Shown piece after piece: positions 32,959 through 43,897 of a stretch of DNA of 64,000 nt; position 1 is the stretch's first letter, and every line of letters starts with the position of its first letter. Source of the stretch: Serilophus lunatus (Eukaryota; Chordata; Aves; Passeriformes; Eurylaimidae); the NCBI GenBank assembly GCA_013399895.1, contig VXBA01001792.1:194891-258890 (forward strand). The letters are read 5' to 3'. The notes beneath the pieces are model-generated. The model ran no database searches and had not been told where the DNA came from. It saw only the letters and a program-made list of their open reading frames with translations. Position numbers and translations under genes: made by a program.

Positions 32959-33143
32959 AGAAAAAAGTTGTTTCCCAGAGAAATTGTGAATTCCCCATCC
33001 CTGGAATTGTTCAAAGCCAGGTTGGACAGGGCTTGGAGCAATTTTGTCTAGTGGAAGTGTCCCTGCCCACAGCAGGAGGTGGAACCAGACGATCTTCAAG
33101 GTTCTTTCCATCCCAAACCATTATTTGATTCCATGATTCTGTG
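32959..33143 (+). mobile_element. CR1 LINE 3' fragment
   Basis: It shows 'cagaaaaaagttgtttccca', 'attccccatccctggaattg', 'gccaggttggacagggcttg', 'cctgcccacagcaggaggtg' and 'gattccatgattctgtga'. It is in plus orientation and moderately diverged. Confidence 0.87.
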
Positions 33144-35105
33144 AAAAGTCACATCTTAGGGTGGAGAGGAAAACCCAAGGAGATGCTTGCCAAGACCAGA
33201 CCACCCAGAGGCTGCCCAGGACTGAGAGGAGCAGGAATCTATGTAAGACATGCCTGGACATTTTTCTGGATGTGTCCTCAGAGGGATAGAGGAACCAACC
33301 ACTGCAGAAATGCAGTGAAAGAGAAAAAGAAATTCATGTTTTTGGGGGAAAGGTATCAAATTTGGGGGTCTGCCCAAGATAAATTTATCCATGGGGAGCC
33401 ACTCGGGACATTGAGTAACCCAGATCCCCACCATGTTTTTAGCGTGAGACCTTTATTCTTGGAAAAGGAAACCTTCATTTGCAGCATTCATGAGAGTGGC
33501 CCACGCACGAAACAACACAAGAGGGGATGGTCTTTTCTTTTGTGCTCAGGACAGAATGTCTTGGAACTTCTGACAAATAATGAATGAAACACAAATGTGG
33601 GACTGATGCATTTCCCCATCGGGATCCAGGCACAGGCTGGGATCAGTAGAGTCACACACAATGAGCACAGTGGAGACAGAGAGACATTTTTCATCATGAT
33701 GGATGCTTGTAACTCCTTCATGGGGCAGTGCACCCTCAGACACTCAGTACATCCAAATGCACCACACATGAGAGCAGAACATCTGGGATGCTGTTCAGTA
33801 AACAAGACGTGGGCAAGTCACACCCCTCCAGATAATCTGCTATTCAAAGTGAAAGCTCACAACAGAAATTTGGAAAAGGAGACAGGAGTGGGGCAGGATT
33901 CTTATTGTGCTTGGAAACTATTTAAATATGCCAATACTAAGGGACCATAATTACCACTCAAGCAATTCCAGCAAACAAGTCGGTAACAGCGCCTGCCTTA
34001 CGGGAAGTGCATTTCCTCTTGGCAGTCTTCTGGCTGGGAATTATCGAGTGTGCAGCTCTCCCTCTCCCCTCCATCCACTTCAACACCAGCACCGGGGGGA
34101 CCAGCATCTTCCAGCCGAGCAGGGCCACAGAGAGATATGTGCTGGAGTGCCTGTAATGCATGTGAGGGACCGTGCTGGTCAGGGTAACCCTCTTGGAAGT
34201 GATGCCCTAACCCCTGACATGGTCTGCTCTGGGTCTGAGGACATTGAGGAGCTCCATGGTGCTGGATAACACTGTCCCATGCTGTCACTGGGGTCACTGG
34301 TGGCCATCATTTCTGTGACTGACATCACCAAGAGTAAGCCCAGTGCTACCCTGCTTCCCAGAGCATCTGCCCAGAGCTTCCATCACAGCTGCACTGTGGA
34401 AGGAGCCAGAGGAAAGAGAGGACTGTGGTTCAGGGGCTGGACTCTGTGATTAGATCTCCTGAGTCAGCTCCCAGCATGTCACCAATGTTCGTGTCGAACC
34501 AGGCGAGTTGCCTCGCCCTCAGTGACACCAGCTCCAGCCTTACAAAGCCCTGCTGTGTGGCAACACAGGGCCACCCTCTGGCCTGGGGAAGTTATTGGGG
34601 CTTTTGTCTTCTCCTGGTTTGAAAACACTGAACCCAAAAGTGAAGCTCCTTGAGCCATTAGTCACTGAAGAAACAGCAGCTTCCCAGAGCTGGTGAGAAC
34701 CTTCACAGGGCTGCTGGGGGGGAACAACCTCCCACTCCCTACTGGAGATTCTTAAGGTGCATCTGGGCTGCTGCATGGTCCAGAGAGACACTGAAACTGG
34801 GTAACTTCACATGAACAATAGGAATTTATCTTGTGGGAAACCTGCCCTGTAGTATGTCCCAGCTTGGAGTTGTCCCCTCCAGGATCACTGAGGGGTGCTG
34901 CTGACCACTCAGCTGCCTGGTGCCATTTAAACAAGAACCCACCAAGGACACCAAAAAAGCTGAACTTTAACCAAAGCTGTGGCAATTAACCTCAACATGC
35001 TTTAGCTGAGCACTCATTAAGGATTCTGGGTGTTTTCCAGCATCCCTGGATGCTGTGGAAGTTCCTTCGTCCACGAGTTAAAGACTTTGAACCAAGATCT
35101 TAGGA
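33144..35105. other. intergenic unassigned sequence
   Basis: Unique sequence. Several 60-150-codon frames occur on both strands (for example 33141-33587 and 33907-34269) without splice support or known motifs. Confidence 0.3.
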
Positions 35106-35165
35106 GTTTGGAATGAGATGAGCTTTAAGTTCTCTTTAAACCCAAACCATTCCGGAATTCTCTGA
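35106..35165 (+). mobile_element. short CR1 3' end remnant
   Basis: Only the last part remains: 'tttggaatgagatgagcttt', then 'aaacccaaaccattccggaa' and 'ttctctga'. Confidence 0.65.
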
Positions 35166-35340
35166 CATTGCCACCGCTTTATCTGTTTCAGAATTGCACT
35201 GACTCAGCATTGCCCAAAATGCTCTTTACAGGCCTGATGTGAAGTGTATGGGTGCTCATTATTGTCCATAGCATGTGGACCCTGGTATGAACCCTTTTAA
35301 ATTCATAAAAAGAACATGAATATTTTCAATTAATTCCTCT

Positions 35341-35360
35341 TTTTTTTTTTTTTTTTTTAA
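35341..35360. repeat. poly-T run
   Basis: A homopolymer of about twenty T within AT-rich sequence. Its length is uncertain in any assembly. Confidence 0.9.
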
Positions 35361-36046
35361 TATCGGCCTAATTTGAGTCCTAATCCCATTTTAACGGCTG
35401 CTGAGGAGCTATAACAAAAGATTAGCTCATGTTTAATGTCTGTTTAGTGCCTGAAAGGCATCTTGAAAATGTGAAATGACAGGGCAATGCTGAATGGTCA
35501 TATTTTTGTTGTCAACACTCCCCTTGAGCAATGTCCTTAAGCCTGACAAATACCTCCCTGGCTTACAGAGCGCCCACCACGATGGTGCCTGGCTTGCTGG
35601 GGACATTACTTTTGGTGGGCAGCCCAGTTTTTGAGACTACCCAAAATTTCTCATTGCAAAGTTCAAGTTTCTGTCCATTGCTCAATCCCTGCCTGCAGTA
35701 GCTTGTAGAGTCCCAGAAGATAAGAGGCTGAAGTGTGTGTCTGAAACACCGACAGCCGGATGGCCGTGGAGCCAAACAAAGATAGTTGGGAGTAACAGAC
35801 AAAACCTGGTGATAAGATGCATGAGAAAGATGCAGGAGGTGACTGGAGAAGGGGCTATGCAGAAGCTGAGCAGCAGTTTTTTGGGACAAGGCTCCTTGTT
35901 CTGGCTCCTGGAGATCAGCACAGCACAGGAGTTCAAGAAGCAAGCATGGACTTAGTAAATCCTTGGTTACTGCCTCCCATCGCATTCTCCTGGAGCAGCT
36001 GCAGCCCAAAGCTTGGACAGATGCTCTCTTTTCCGGGTTAAGAACT
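35361..36046. other. intergenic unassigned sequence
   Basis: A 221-codon minus frame (35563-36228) covers this region and enters the CR1. Its product has no known motif and no splice sites. Confidence 0.3.
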
Positions 36047-36972
36047 GACTGAGGTCCAAGCCCAGAGAGTGGTGGGAATGGAGACACATCCAGCTGGGTC
36101 ACTAATGGGGTTCTCCAGGGCTCAGAGTTGGAGCCAGTCCTGTTAAACATCTCTACTGGTGATCTAGGAGAAGGGATCGAGGGCACCCTCAGGAAGTTCA
36201 TGGACAGGAATTTGTTCATGGACACCAAATTTTGTGGGAGTGTTGATGTGCTGGAGGGCAGGAAGGCTCTTCTGAGGGATCTGGACAGGCTGGATCCATG
36301 GGTTGAGGTTCAACAAGGTCAAGTGCTGGGTCCTGCCCTTGGGTCACAGCAAACTCCTGCAGCTCCAGGCTGGGGTAGAGGGACTGGAAAGCTGGGAAAG
36401 GCCCTGGGGATGCTGGTGACAGTGGCTGGAATGAGCAGAAGCCAATGTCCCCTGGGCTGTGCCAGCCATGGTGTGTCCCAATGTGTCCCCTGTGCTGGCC
36501 CTGCTGAGGCACCTCCAGTGCTGGGGGCACTTCTGGGCCCCTCAGAAAAGAGGGACATTGAGGGGCTGGAGCGTGTCCAGGGAAGGGAACGGAGCTGGGG
36601 AAGGGGCTGAGGGAGCTGGGGGGGCTCATCCTGGGGAAAAAGAGGCTCAGGGGGCACCTGGAATTCTCTCCAACTCTCTGACAGGAGAGGGGAGCCAGGG
36701 GAGGGTGGTTGGGCTCTGCTCCCAAGGAACAAGGGACAGGATGAGAGGGAATGACCTCAAGCTGTGCCAGGGGTGGTTCAGGTTGGACATCAGGAGGAAT
36801 TTCTCCCTGGAAAGGGTGGCCAGGGAGGTTTGGAGTCCCCATCCCTGGAGGTGTCCAAGGAAGGACTGGACGTGGCACTCGGTGCTCTGGGCTGGGGGAC
36901 AGGGAGGGGATCGGGCACAGGGTGGACTCGATGGCCTTGGAGGGTTTTTCTAACCTAAGTGATTCTGTGACT
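36047..36972 (+). mobile_element. long CR1 LINE fragment with reverse-transcriptase C-terminal remnant
   Basis: This is the longest CR1 copy here, about 0.93 kb. The first 250 bases correspond to the end of the CR1 ORF2: 'gggttctccagggctcagag' followed by a frame reading [20 protein letters not shown], which matches the usual RT-domain end in order (a VLFNI-F-DL-like motif, then a KF-D-like motif). The rest is the untranslated tail, with 'ggttcaacaaggtcaagtgc', 'ggagcgtgtccagggaaggg', 'gtgccaggggtggttcaggt' and 'gattctgtgactgt'. Substitutions and frame breaks make it inactive. It shares its middle part closely with the copy at 54366. Confidence 0.93.
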
Positions 36973-37029
36973 GTAGGAGGGATTAAGACCACTCAAGATC
37001 CCTGAAGCCTCCAACCCATTTTCAGAGAG

Positions 37030-37430
37030 GTCTAGAGGAACAGACTGTGGATAAGAAGTGATTTGTATAGAAAGTGAGAAATTTATCTGCAGGGCAGTGG
37101 AAATCTGTTCATAAGCCCCTACGAACCCTGGATTGCACCCCCTGGACCCTGGACATCCCATTAGCTGGATCAGTGCTTCAGCCAGGGCTAGTGATCTCTC
37201 TTTCTTCTTTCCTTCATTCCATTCTTCCTCTCTACCTCCCTTTGATTCATGTCTCTCTCTCTCTTTTCCCTTTCACTTCACCCATTAATCCAAACCTCAC
37301 TTCCATGTGCTTACACTGGGAGATCAGGGACTAATCAGGGACTAATTTCCAAGCCAAGTGTGTAATTTACTAATAAAAGTGTGAGTTTTTGCAGACCCTC
37401 TGACTTTTGTCCTTCATTTTGATCACGGAC
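37030..37430 (+). mobile_element. probable solo LTR fragment of an avian endogenous retrovirus
   Basis: After the CR1 the sequence changes. It has 'aggaacagactgtggataag', a purine/GT-rich middle, a long pyrimidine tract ('tctctctttcttctttcctt', 'gtctctctctctcttttccc'), an AATAAA at 37372-37377, then 'gcagaccctctgacttttgt'. The order of promoter-like part, CT-rich block, poly(A) signal and short U5-like end is typical of LTRs of passerine ERVs as I remember them. No internal gag, pol or env frame is adjacent, so it would be a solo or broken LTR. Borders and target duplications were not determined. Confidence 0.45.
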
Positions 37431-38282
37431 ATCTGCAAGTCCTGGGTACTCCTTTCTCCTCAGGGATGGGAAATCACTCGGCCTTCAATGCCCCAGCCAA
37501 AAAGCAATGGATGGGATTCCTTCAGCCACGTCTTGGAGGGGAGAACCTCAGCTCAGCTACTTCGTTTTCACATGTTTCAACATTTGTGAGGTGTGTTGGT
37601 GACCGTGATGCTAAATTCTTGCTGGAAAACCACCACTGGGACAACGAATACTTTTTTTTCATTTTGTTTCCGTTTTATTTTGCACATTTGTGGTGGGGCT
37701 GGGTGGGGGATAGTCTCTGCACCACACTCCAAAATTTTTTGTTGCATCTCTCAGATCATAACAACTGATCTCATAGCTGTGTCCGTGGTTTTTTCCCCCC
37801 AGCTCTCAGTGTTGGGAGGAGCCAGGGCTGCCTCGGGCTGCCCTCTCTGTGGTGCATTGATCAGCACAGCAATTCCTCCAGCAGCGTGGGGAATCTGCTC
37901 CTGTTAACTGTAATTTGATAACATTAGTGCTCGGAGGCCAGCCTGTGGGATCACATGGATGGCTTCCCACTTTCTCTAGGCTCCTGCTGTTTCTCAGGGC
38001 ACGCTGTGATGCTGCAGTGCACCTGCGGTTTGAGAGGGGGAGTCTCTTCATGTGGGTAGCGCGCTCAGGAAGTCACCTGGGGGGGGGAAAGAACAAATCT
38101 TAGAGAAGGCAACAGAGGAAGGTTCTTCCCATCTGCTGTTGGTGAAGCTGCAGGTTCAGAGTGAGGACGGACCCTCAGAGCCATCACAGTACTGGGCCTT
38201 AGATAATTGTGGAGAGTTTACATGAGAAATAACTCAGCATGGGAAAGATATGGACCTGTTGGAGCAGATCTAGAACACACCA
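37431..38282. other. intergenic unassigned sequence
   Basis: No exon or repeat was recognised. There is a G-run at 38080-38088. Confidence 0.3.
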
Positions 38283-38694
38283 TGGAGATGCTCCAAGGGC
38301 TGGACCCTCTCTGCTCTGGACCCAGGCTGGGAGAGCTGGGAGCATTCACTCAGAGAAGAGAAGGATCTGGAGAGACCTTAGAGTGCCTTCCAGGAGAGCT
38401 GGAGAGGGACTTGGGACAAGGGATGGAGGGACAGGACACAGGGGATGGCTTCCCACTGCCAGAGGGCAGGGTTAGGTGGGATATTGGGAAGGAATTCCTG
38501 CCTAGGAAGGTGGGGAGGCCCTGGCACAGGGTGTCCAGAGAAGCTGTGGCTGCTCCATCTCTGGAAGTGTCCAAGACTAGGTTGGATGGGGCTTGGAGCA
38601 AGCTGTGATAGTGGAAGGTGTCCTGGCCATGACAGGGTGTGGGATGAAGTGAGCTGTAAGGTCCCTTCCAACCCAAACCGTCCAGTGATTCAAA
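38283..38694 (+). mobile_element. CR1 LINE 3' fragment, long form
   Basis: It starts 'tggagatgctccaagggctg' and includes 'ctctggacccaggctgggag', 'ggatggagggacaggacaca', 'atattgggaaggaattcctg', 'gtgtccaagactaggttgga' and 'ggtcccttccaacccaaacc', ending 'gtgatt'. It is in plus orientation. Confidence 0.93.
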
Positions 38695-40116
38695 TACTGA
38701 GTGCCTCCATTAGGATAGAAGGTTCTGGGCATACAGAAGAGCTGCCCACTGAAATGAGGACAAATATGCTGGTGATGGCGATGCCCAGGCCCAGAACTTG
38801 CTTCTAGACTGGGTGGCAGTAGGGATGCTGATGTTTTATAGCACACACCAAACCATTCTGACTTGATCCCCTTTGCCCATGAAAGTGTTTGATATGGGCT
38901 GTTGACTATCCTATGGGGTGGAGGAGGCAGGAAAGCACAGCCACCTCTGCTCCAGTGGTGTGTGCTGGGCTGTCTCAGGGCTCCCTCCATCCACAGCAGG
39001 GGCGTGGAGAGGAATGTAGTGTTGGCTGAGAACATGGTCCTGGGTCTGGATGTCCAAGGCTGTGCTGGCTTTGTCCATGGTTGGAAGTGAGCTGCTTCCT
39101 TGCCCTTTCTGCACGGGACACGTGGCTTGGTAAGGATGGGCTTCCTTAAGGTGAGACACTTGCAGGTGGTGGCCGAAGCCGAGTTTTTTAAATTCAAGGG
39201 CTGTTAGGAACCAGGCCAGCCAAAACCTAATGTAAGAGCTGGAGGCATGAATCCTTAGAGATCGATGATAAAATTGCTGTTGTCTTGGGTAGGGCCAGAA
39301 CAGAAAGACAAACCCGGCTGTGCCACAGGGAGAAATCATTCTCCTAAAGCAGCAGGTCACTTAAAAGTGTCTTTTCTGGCTGTTATCCCAACAGTATTGC
39401 ACTCAAAGAGAGGACTGAGACACTAAATCCGTGGAAGCTTGATGCTTCATGTCTAGTTTATTTGTTTGATGAAAAATTATCAAAGCATGGATGGGAAAAG
39501 TAGTTCTTATTTTCTCTACTGTGTAAATGTTAGGGAAAATAATTTCTCTTCCCTGTAGTAAACCTTGGGGAGAAGCTTCTGTCACAGGCGTTTCACCCCA
39601 GCTGTCAGCTAGACAAAGACGTATGGGGAGATGTAGAAGGAAAATAAGGAGATTTAAAAATAATCTAGATTACATTTCTGTATCAGATGTAATTTAAAGA
39701 GAGCCAAACCATCCACACCTCATTGCCTGCAGACAAAACAAGGTGTAACATGGATCCCTTCAGAAGCATTTGTTATGATTAAGAGAAAGGCTTCCACAGG
39801 ACATATTTCCTTGAATAAACACCAGTCTTCTTCCCAGCTTTGGCCCCAGGTACCCCACCACAGGGATATCAGGGTCTCCCAAAACGAATTTCGTGTGGGG
39901 AAAAAAACAAGCCGTGTGTGCAAAAGGTAAAAGGATTGTCTACTTAGGCAGCACAGGGTCTCCAGGAAGACCTGCAGCCACCCTGGTTTTCAGGGAACTG
40001 TTAAATATTCAGCTCTGAGTGCCCTCAGATACCTCTGGCTTGGAAAGCCTGCAGAGACAGAGCATCCTGCTTGTGTCATGTATTCATATCTATGCAAGCT
40101 TGGATTTTAACCACAG
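38695..40116. other. intergenic or intronic unassigned sequence
   Basis: No repeat was recognised. The frames at 38577-39197 (minus) and 38911-39360 (minus) lack exon signals. Confidence 0.3.
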
Positions 40117-40372
40117 TGTCCTAATGGAGATTAAACAACCTCACAAGCAGCTGCTCTATGGTGATATCAAATGGAGACTGGATAAATTTATCAATTTAGA
40201 TGGAACTGGGGAAGTTCTGCTAATGCACTTGAACAACAAAGGTGCACAGATGGCAACTGAAATGCTTAGGGAACTTCTTAAGAAAAATCCAGCTGAGCCT
40301 TATAAACAAATGTCCTTTGTAAAACTAGCATCTAAGGAACAAGTGAGAGAGACTCTGTCTGGACTGCTTTAA
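40117..40372 (+). CDS. probable terminal exon of an unidentified gene (or retrocopy end)
   Basis: A frame of about 84 codons after the acceptor-like 'ggattttaaccacag' reads VLMEIKQPHKQLLYGDIKWR, LDKFINLDGTGEVLLMHLNN, KGAQMATEMLRELLKKNPAE and PYKQMSFVKLASKEQVRETL, and ends SGLL with a TAA. It is Lys/Leu-rich and looks alpha-helical, like a helical-repeat segment, with a natural C-terminus. The frame stays open to 40019, so the left border is uncertain. Another acceptor-like AG lies at 40097-40098. An AATAAA follows 180 bases after the stop. A-rich text at 40542-40561 could be a decayed poly(A) tail of a retrocopy, though processed copies are rare in birds. No upstream exon was found and the family is not recognised. 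Confidence 0.42.
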
Positions 40373-40551
40373 TTAAAATACTAATTTTTTGCCATCAGGG
40401 ACCTGCCTGATGTGTGAGATGTTTAACTTATCAGTACCACTGCAATGGCCATATGGCTCTAGGGAGTAGAAAGCAAAGGCAGAACCTGCATGTAGCCCAC
40501 TAGTGTTTGCTAAAAAAGTGATAATTCTTTTATTTTCTCTTTAAAAAAAAT

Positions 40552-40557
40552 AATAAA
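40552..40557 (+). promoter_or_regulatory. possible poly(A) signal AATAAA
   Basis: It lies in the A-rich stretch 'aaaaaataataaaaaaaa' after the frame ending at 40372. It is either a genuine 3' end signal or chance in an A-tract. Confidence 0.35.
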
Positions 40558-40561
40558 AAAA

Positions 40562-41137
40562 ATACCAGCTTTGAATGATTATTTTCTTCTCACTTCTGTG
40601 GGCAGGGGGATTCCTGAGCACAGCATCCATTCTCAGGGGTCTTTGAAACTGCCCAAACACGAAGCTTCAGGCTGACGGGGATTGCCTTGGTTGACACTAA
40701 GGACAGACGAAGGCAACACAGCTTAGCTGACAGCTTTGAGCTCATGCATGTACTTTCCAGTGATTCAGATGGCCTGGCCAGATAAACATCAGCACCCAGA
40801 GACCACTGTTAATATTCACAAGAACAAATGTTGAGCCCATAACTTATTCAAAGCAGTTGGTTGGGCAGCGGGGATGTTGAACTCGTGATGCCTTCAAACC
40901 CGAAGCCTCCCAGGGTGTCCTGAGGTGATTCTGCCCCTCTGCCTCACTCAGGTGAGACCATCCTCTGCAGAGCTGCCTCCAGCTTCAGAGTCTCCAGTGC
41001 AGGAAAGACTTCAAGGTGCTGGAATGAGTTCAGAGGAGGCCATGGAGACGACCAGAGAGATGGAGCAGCCATTGTGGCCTTCTAAGATCTGAAAGGAGAC
41101 AACGAAAAAGAGGGAAAGAGATTCTTTACAAGGGCCT
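40562..41137. other. intergenic unassigned sequence
   Basis: No exon or repeat was recognised. Confidence 0.3.
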
Positions 41138-41412
41138 GGAGGGGCAGGACGACAGGGAACAGCTTCCCACTGCCAGAGGGCAGGGTTAGGTGGGATATTG
41201 GGAAGAAAATATTGGCTGTGAGGGTGAGGAGGCCCTGGCACAAGTTGTCCAGAGGAGCTGTGGCTGCCCCATCCCTAGAAGTATCCAAGACCAGGTTGGA
41301 TGGGGCTTGGAGCAGCTTGGGATAGGGGAAAGTGTCCCTGTCCATGGCAAGGGGTGGAATGAAGTGACCTGTAAGGTCCCTTCCAACCCAAACCATGGGA
41401 TGATTCTATGAT
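41138..41412 (+). mobile_element. CR1 LINE 3' fragment
   Basis: It shows 'cttcccactgccagagggca', 'gtgggatattgggaagaaaa', 'ggaggccctggcacaagttg', 'ccatccctagaagtatccaa' and 'tccaacccaaaccatgggat', ending 'gattctatgata'. Confidence 0.93.
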
Positions 41413-42242
41413 ATATGAGCAAGAATATTTGCTAAAGTTGACCAATCCTGTGTTTGAAAGGTATTCAAGTGTACTCCAGCATTAGAGGAGCTATTTGTCT
41501 GTGAGAGGTCATTAGCAGATGTAAGAGTGTTTATATTGTGTTGGGGAATCAGTCAGGCAGCGTTCTTCCATCTGCTGCCCCCGAAGAGTGGATGAACTCA
41601 ACTCCAGTCAGAGCCTGCACTTCAGTTGCAGGTAGGTCCCCAGCAATGTGGGTGCTGCTGCTTCCTGTGCCTCATCACCTTCCATGAGTCCCTCCTTCCT
41701 ATACAGATCTAAAGGGCAACCAGGTCTTGCTGCTCACAGCGGGGTTTGGGGCCGAAGGGTTGCCTGAACCATCAGTGAGTAAGTACTAATTAAATATAAC
41801 TCATATTCTGGTCTGTGGCTCAGCAGGATACTCAGAGCTGGTCTACAGCATGATGGCCACTCCCAGTGTGCACCACCAGGTGGATTAGCAATATGTCTCA
41901 TTCCAAGTTCATGGCAGGGGACAGTGCCCTGAGGAAGGGGAGAAGCACACGCATTCCAGTGCGATGTCCAGGGGCCGAGGCTCAGCCTACCTTTGTCAGC
42001 CCTCCTGTGCCAAGCCCCATGGTGAACCACCACCTCTGGCCACTTAATTGCTGTGTCAGACTCCATACAGCATTTGGGGGAGACAGATGGAGGGAGAAGA
42101 AGGTGAAAAGTGAGTTCTGCAGACAACTAAGAGGAAGAGCTTGCTGTTGCACTTATTGTTTGCCAGACTTACACTATTCTTTACCTACTGGCTTTATTTA
42201 ACTTTGCAAATCCAACTGGTTGAGGCAAAAACAAGAACACCT
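41413..42242. other. intergenic unassigned sequence
   Basis: No exon or repeat was recognised. Confidence 0.3.
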
Positions 42243-42312
42243 TAGAATCACAGAGTCATGGAGTGAGCATCCAGTCCAACTCTCCTACATTAAGCAGGGA
42301 CACCTTCAACAC
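42243..42312 (-). mobile_element. short CR1 3' end remnant
   Basis: It shows 'agaatcacagagtcatggag', 'catccagtccaactctccta' and 'agcagggacacctt'. It is a short reverse-oriented tail. Confidence 0.68.
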
Positions 42313-43397
42313 AATGATAGGCTCTTTAAACATTGATTTTTGTATACTTTGAAATGGTACAAGCCAATGGCAGAGATGGATATTGACGTTTCTGAAAGCC
42401 AAGTGACGTACATTGTGGATGGACAGGGGCCAGTGGTTTGAAGTTTCATGGGTTAAGGGATCTGTGTCTTCATTGCTTAACCACAACCAGCCACATGTGG
42501 ACAATAGGGAAATTCTTGCCTGCTTTAGAGGCACAATAAAATCACTCACATGGTGGAAGATGGAGGAATTATGCCATAATAATAAAAATGACTACACAGG
42601 CTATTCCAGTCAATTTCCCTTTAAAAACAAGCCTTACCTTATTCTCTGACATTTAATTTAAAAAGTATTTCCCATTTCTTTTTTGAATGAGGACAGCAAA
42701 TTCTGTGATGTTAGGGAAGATTGGAGATTTTTCACCATGCAAAGCAAAGTAATTTCACTTCATGAACAGTCACGGGCACTCAAGATGTTGCCTCAAATAA
42801 CTGGGCTCAGTGTTTTCAACAAAAGGCTGTTTCTCCAATTACATGTAGTCTTACACAGGTTCTTTCTGCTGAATCAAAAGCTAATTTATAGGATGTTTAT
42901 TGCAAATGGTTTCTGAGAACAGTCAGAATTCTAATTCAGTGGCAATTCTAGCCCACCACCTTACGGGTTATCCAGTATGAATCAAATATGAAGGTCTCCC
43001 TCTTGCTCTTAATTCACAATTTTTATGCTTGGAAAAGGCTGTGCAGGTTTTAGTAATGCACATTGGTTGGCCTGATCTTATTTGTCAGCCATTCTTAGAA
43101 AAGAAGAAGCTGTGTATAGTACTTTACTGTCTAATTATGAGATCCATTTTAGTACTCCATCTGTTATTCTCATGCACTGATGCCTGTATTGCAATAAAAG
43201 TTGAAAAGTGCCTTTACAATTCACCATCTAGTAAAGCAGACAGATGTACTGGTCAAGCCACTCTGAACAACAGAGATGTCCTTACCCTCAGGCAACCAGT
43301 CCCCATTTTCTCCTTGTCTGTGGTTCACTGAACAGCCACTGAACTTATGCTGGGGTTTCCTGAGATGCTGAGAAGCCACACAGCTTCTTTTCTTTTT
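42313..43397. other. intergenic unassigned sequence
   Basis: Unique sequence. It ends in a T-rich stretch leading into the gap. No exon is supported. Confidence 0.3.
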
Positions 43398-43414
43398 NNN
43401 NNNNNNNNNNNNNN
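43398..43414. other. assembly gap (17 N)
   Basis: A run of 17 undetermined bases lies between a short T-rich end and a long poly-T run. The true length of the tract is unknown. Confidence 0.98.
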
Positions 43415-43437
43415 TTTTTTTTTTTTTTTTTTTTTTT
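43415..43437. repeat. poly-T run beside the gap
   Basis: Twenty-three T follow the gap and the bases before it are also T-rich. The gap is probably an unresolved homopolymer. Confidence 0.9.
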
Positions 43438-43500
43438 CCTTTAGGAAGGTGGATCTAAGCACATGGTTATATCATGGAATAATAATCATGAATTAATAAA

Positions 43501-43897
43501 TTGGTTCACTTTGAAAGGGACCTTAAAGCTCATCCCATTGCTTCCCCTGTCATGAACAGGGACACCTTCCACTACCCCAAGTTGCTACAAGCCCCATCCA
43601 ACCTGGCCTTTGAGGAAGGGGACATCCATCCACAATTTCTCTGCCCAAACTGTGCCAGGGCCTCCCCACCTTCCTAGGCAGGAATTCCTTCCCAATACCC
43701 CACCTAGCCCTGCCCCCTGACAGTGGGAAGCCAGTTCCTGTGTCCTGTCTCTCCATCCCTTGCCCCAGATCCCTCTCCAGCTCTCCTGGAGCCCCTTTTG
43801 TCCCTGGAAGGTGCTTCAAGGTCCTCTGGAGACTTGTCCATGGCAACACCCCCAGCTCTCCCAGGCTGGCTCCAGAGCACAGGGGCTCCAGCCCTAA
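43501..43897 (-). mobile_element. CR1 LINE 3' fragment, long form
   Basis: It shows 'ctttgaaagggaccttaaag', 'acaccttccactaccccaag', 'gccagggcctccccaccttc', 'ccctgacagtgggaagccag' and 'ggctccagagcacaggggct'. It is in reverse orientation. Confidence 0.92.

Noticed and set aside
32407..33111. 234-codon minus frame
   Set aside because: Its N-terminal third is the reversed CR1 at 32959-33143. The rest has no motif or splice sites.
35563..36228. 221-codon minus frame
   Set aside because: It ends inside the CR1 and has no recognisable domain or exon border.
36216..36992. 258-codon minus frame
   Set aside because: It lies antisense to the CR1 at 36047-36972. Proline-rich text is the shadow of the GC-rich LINE tail.
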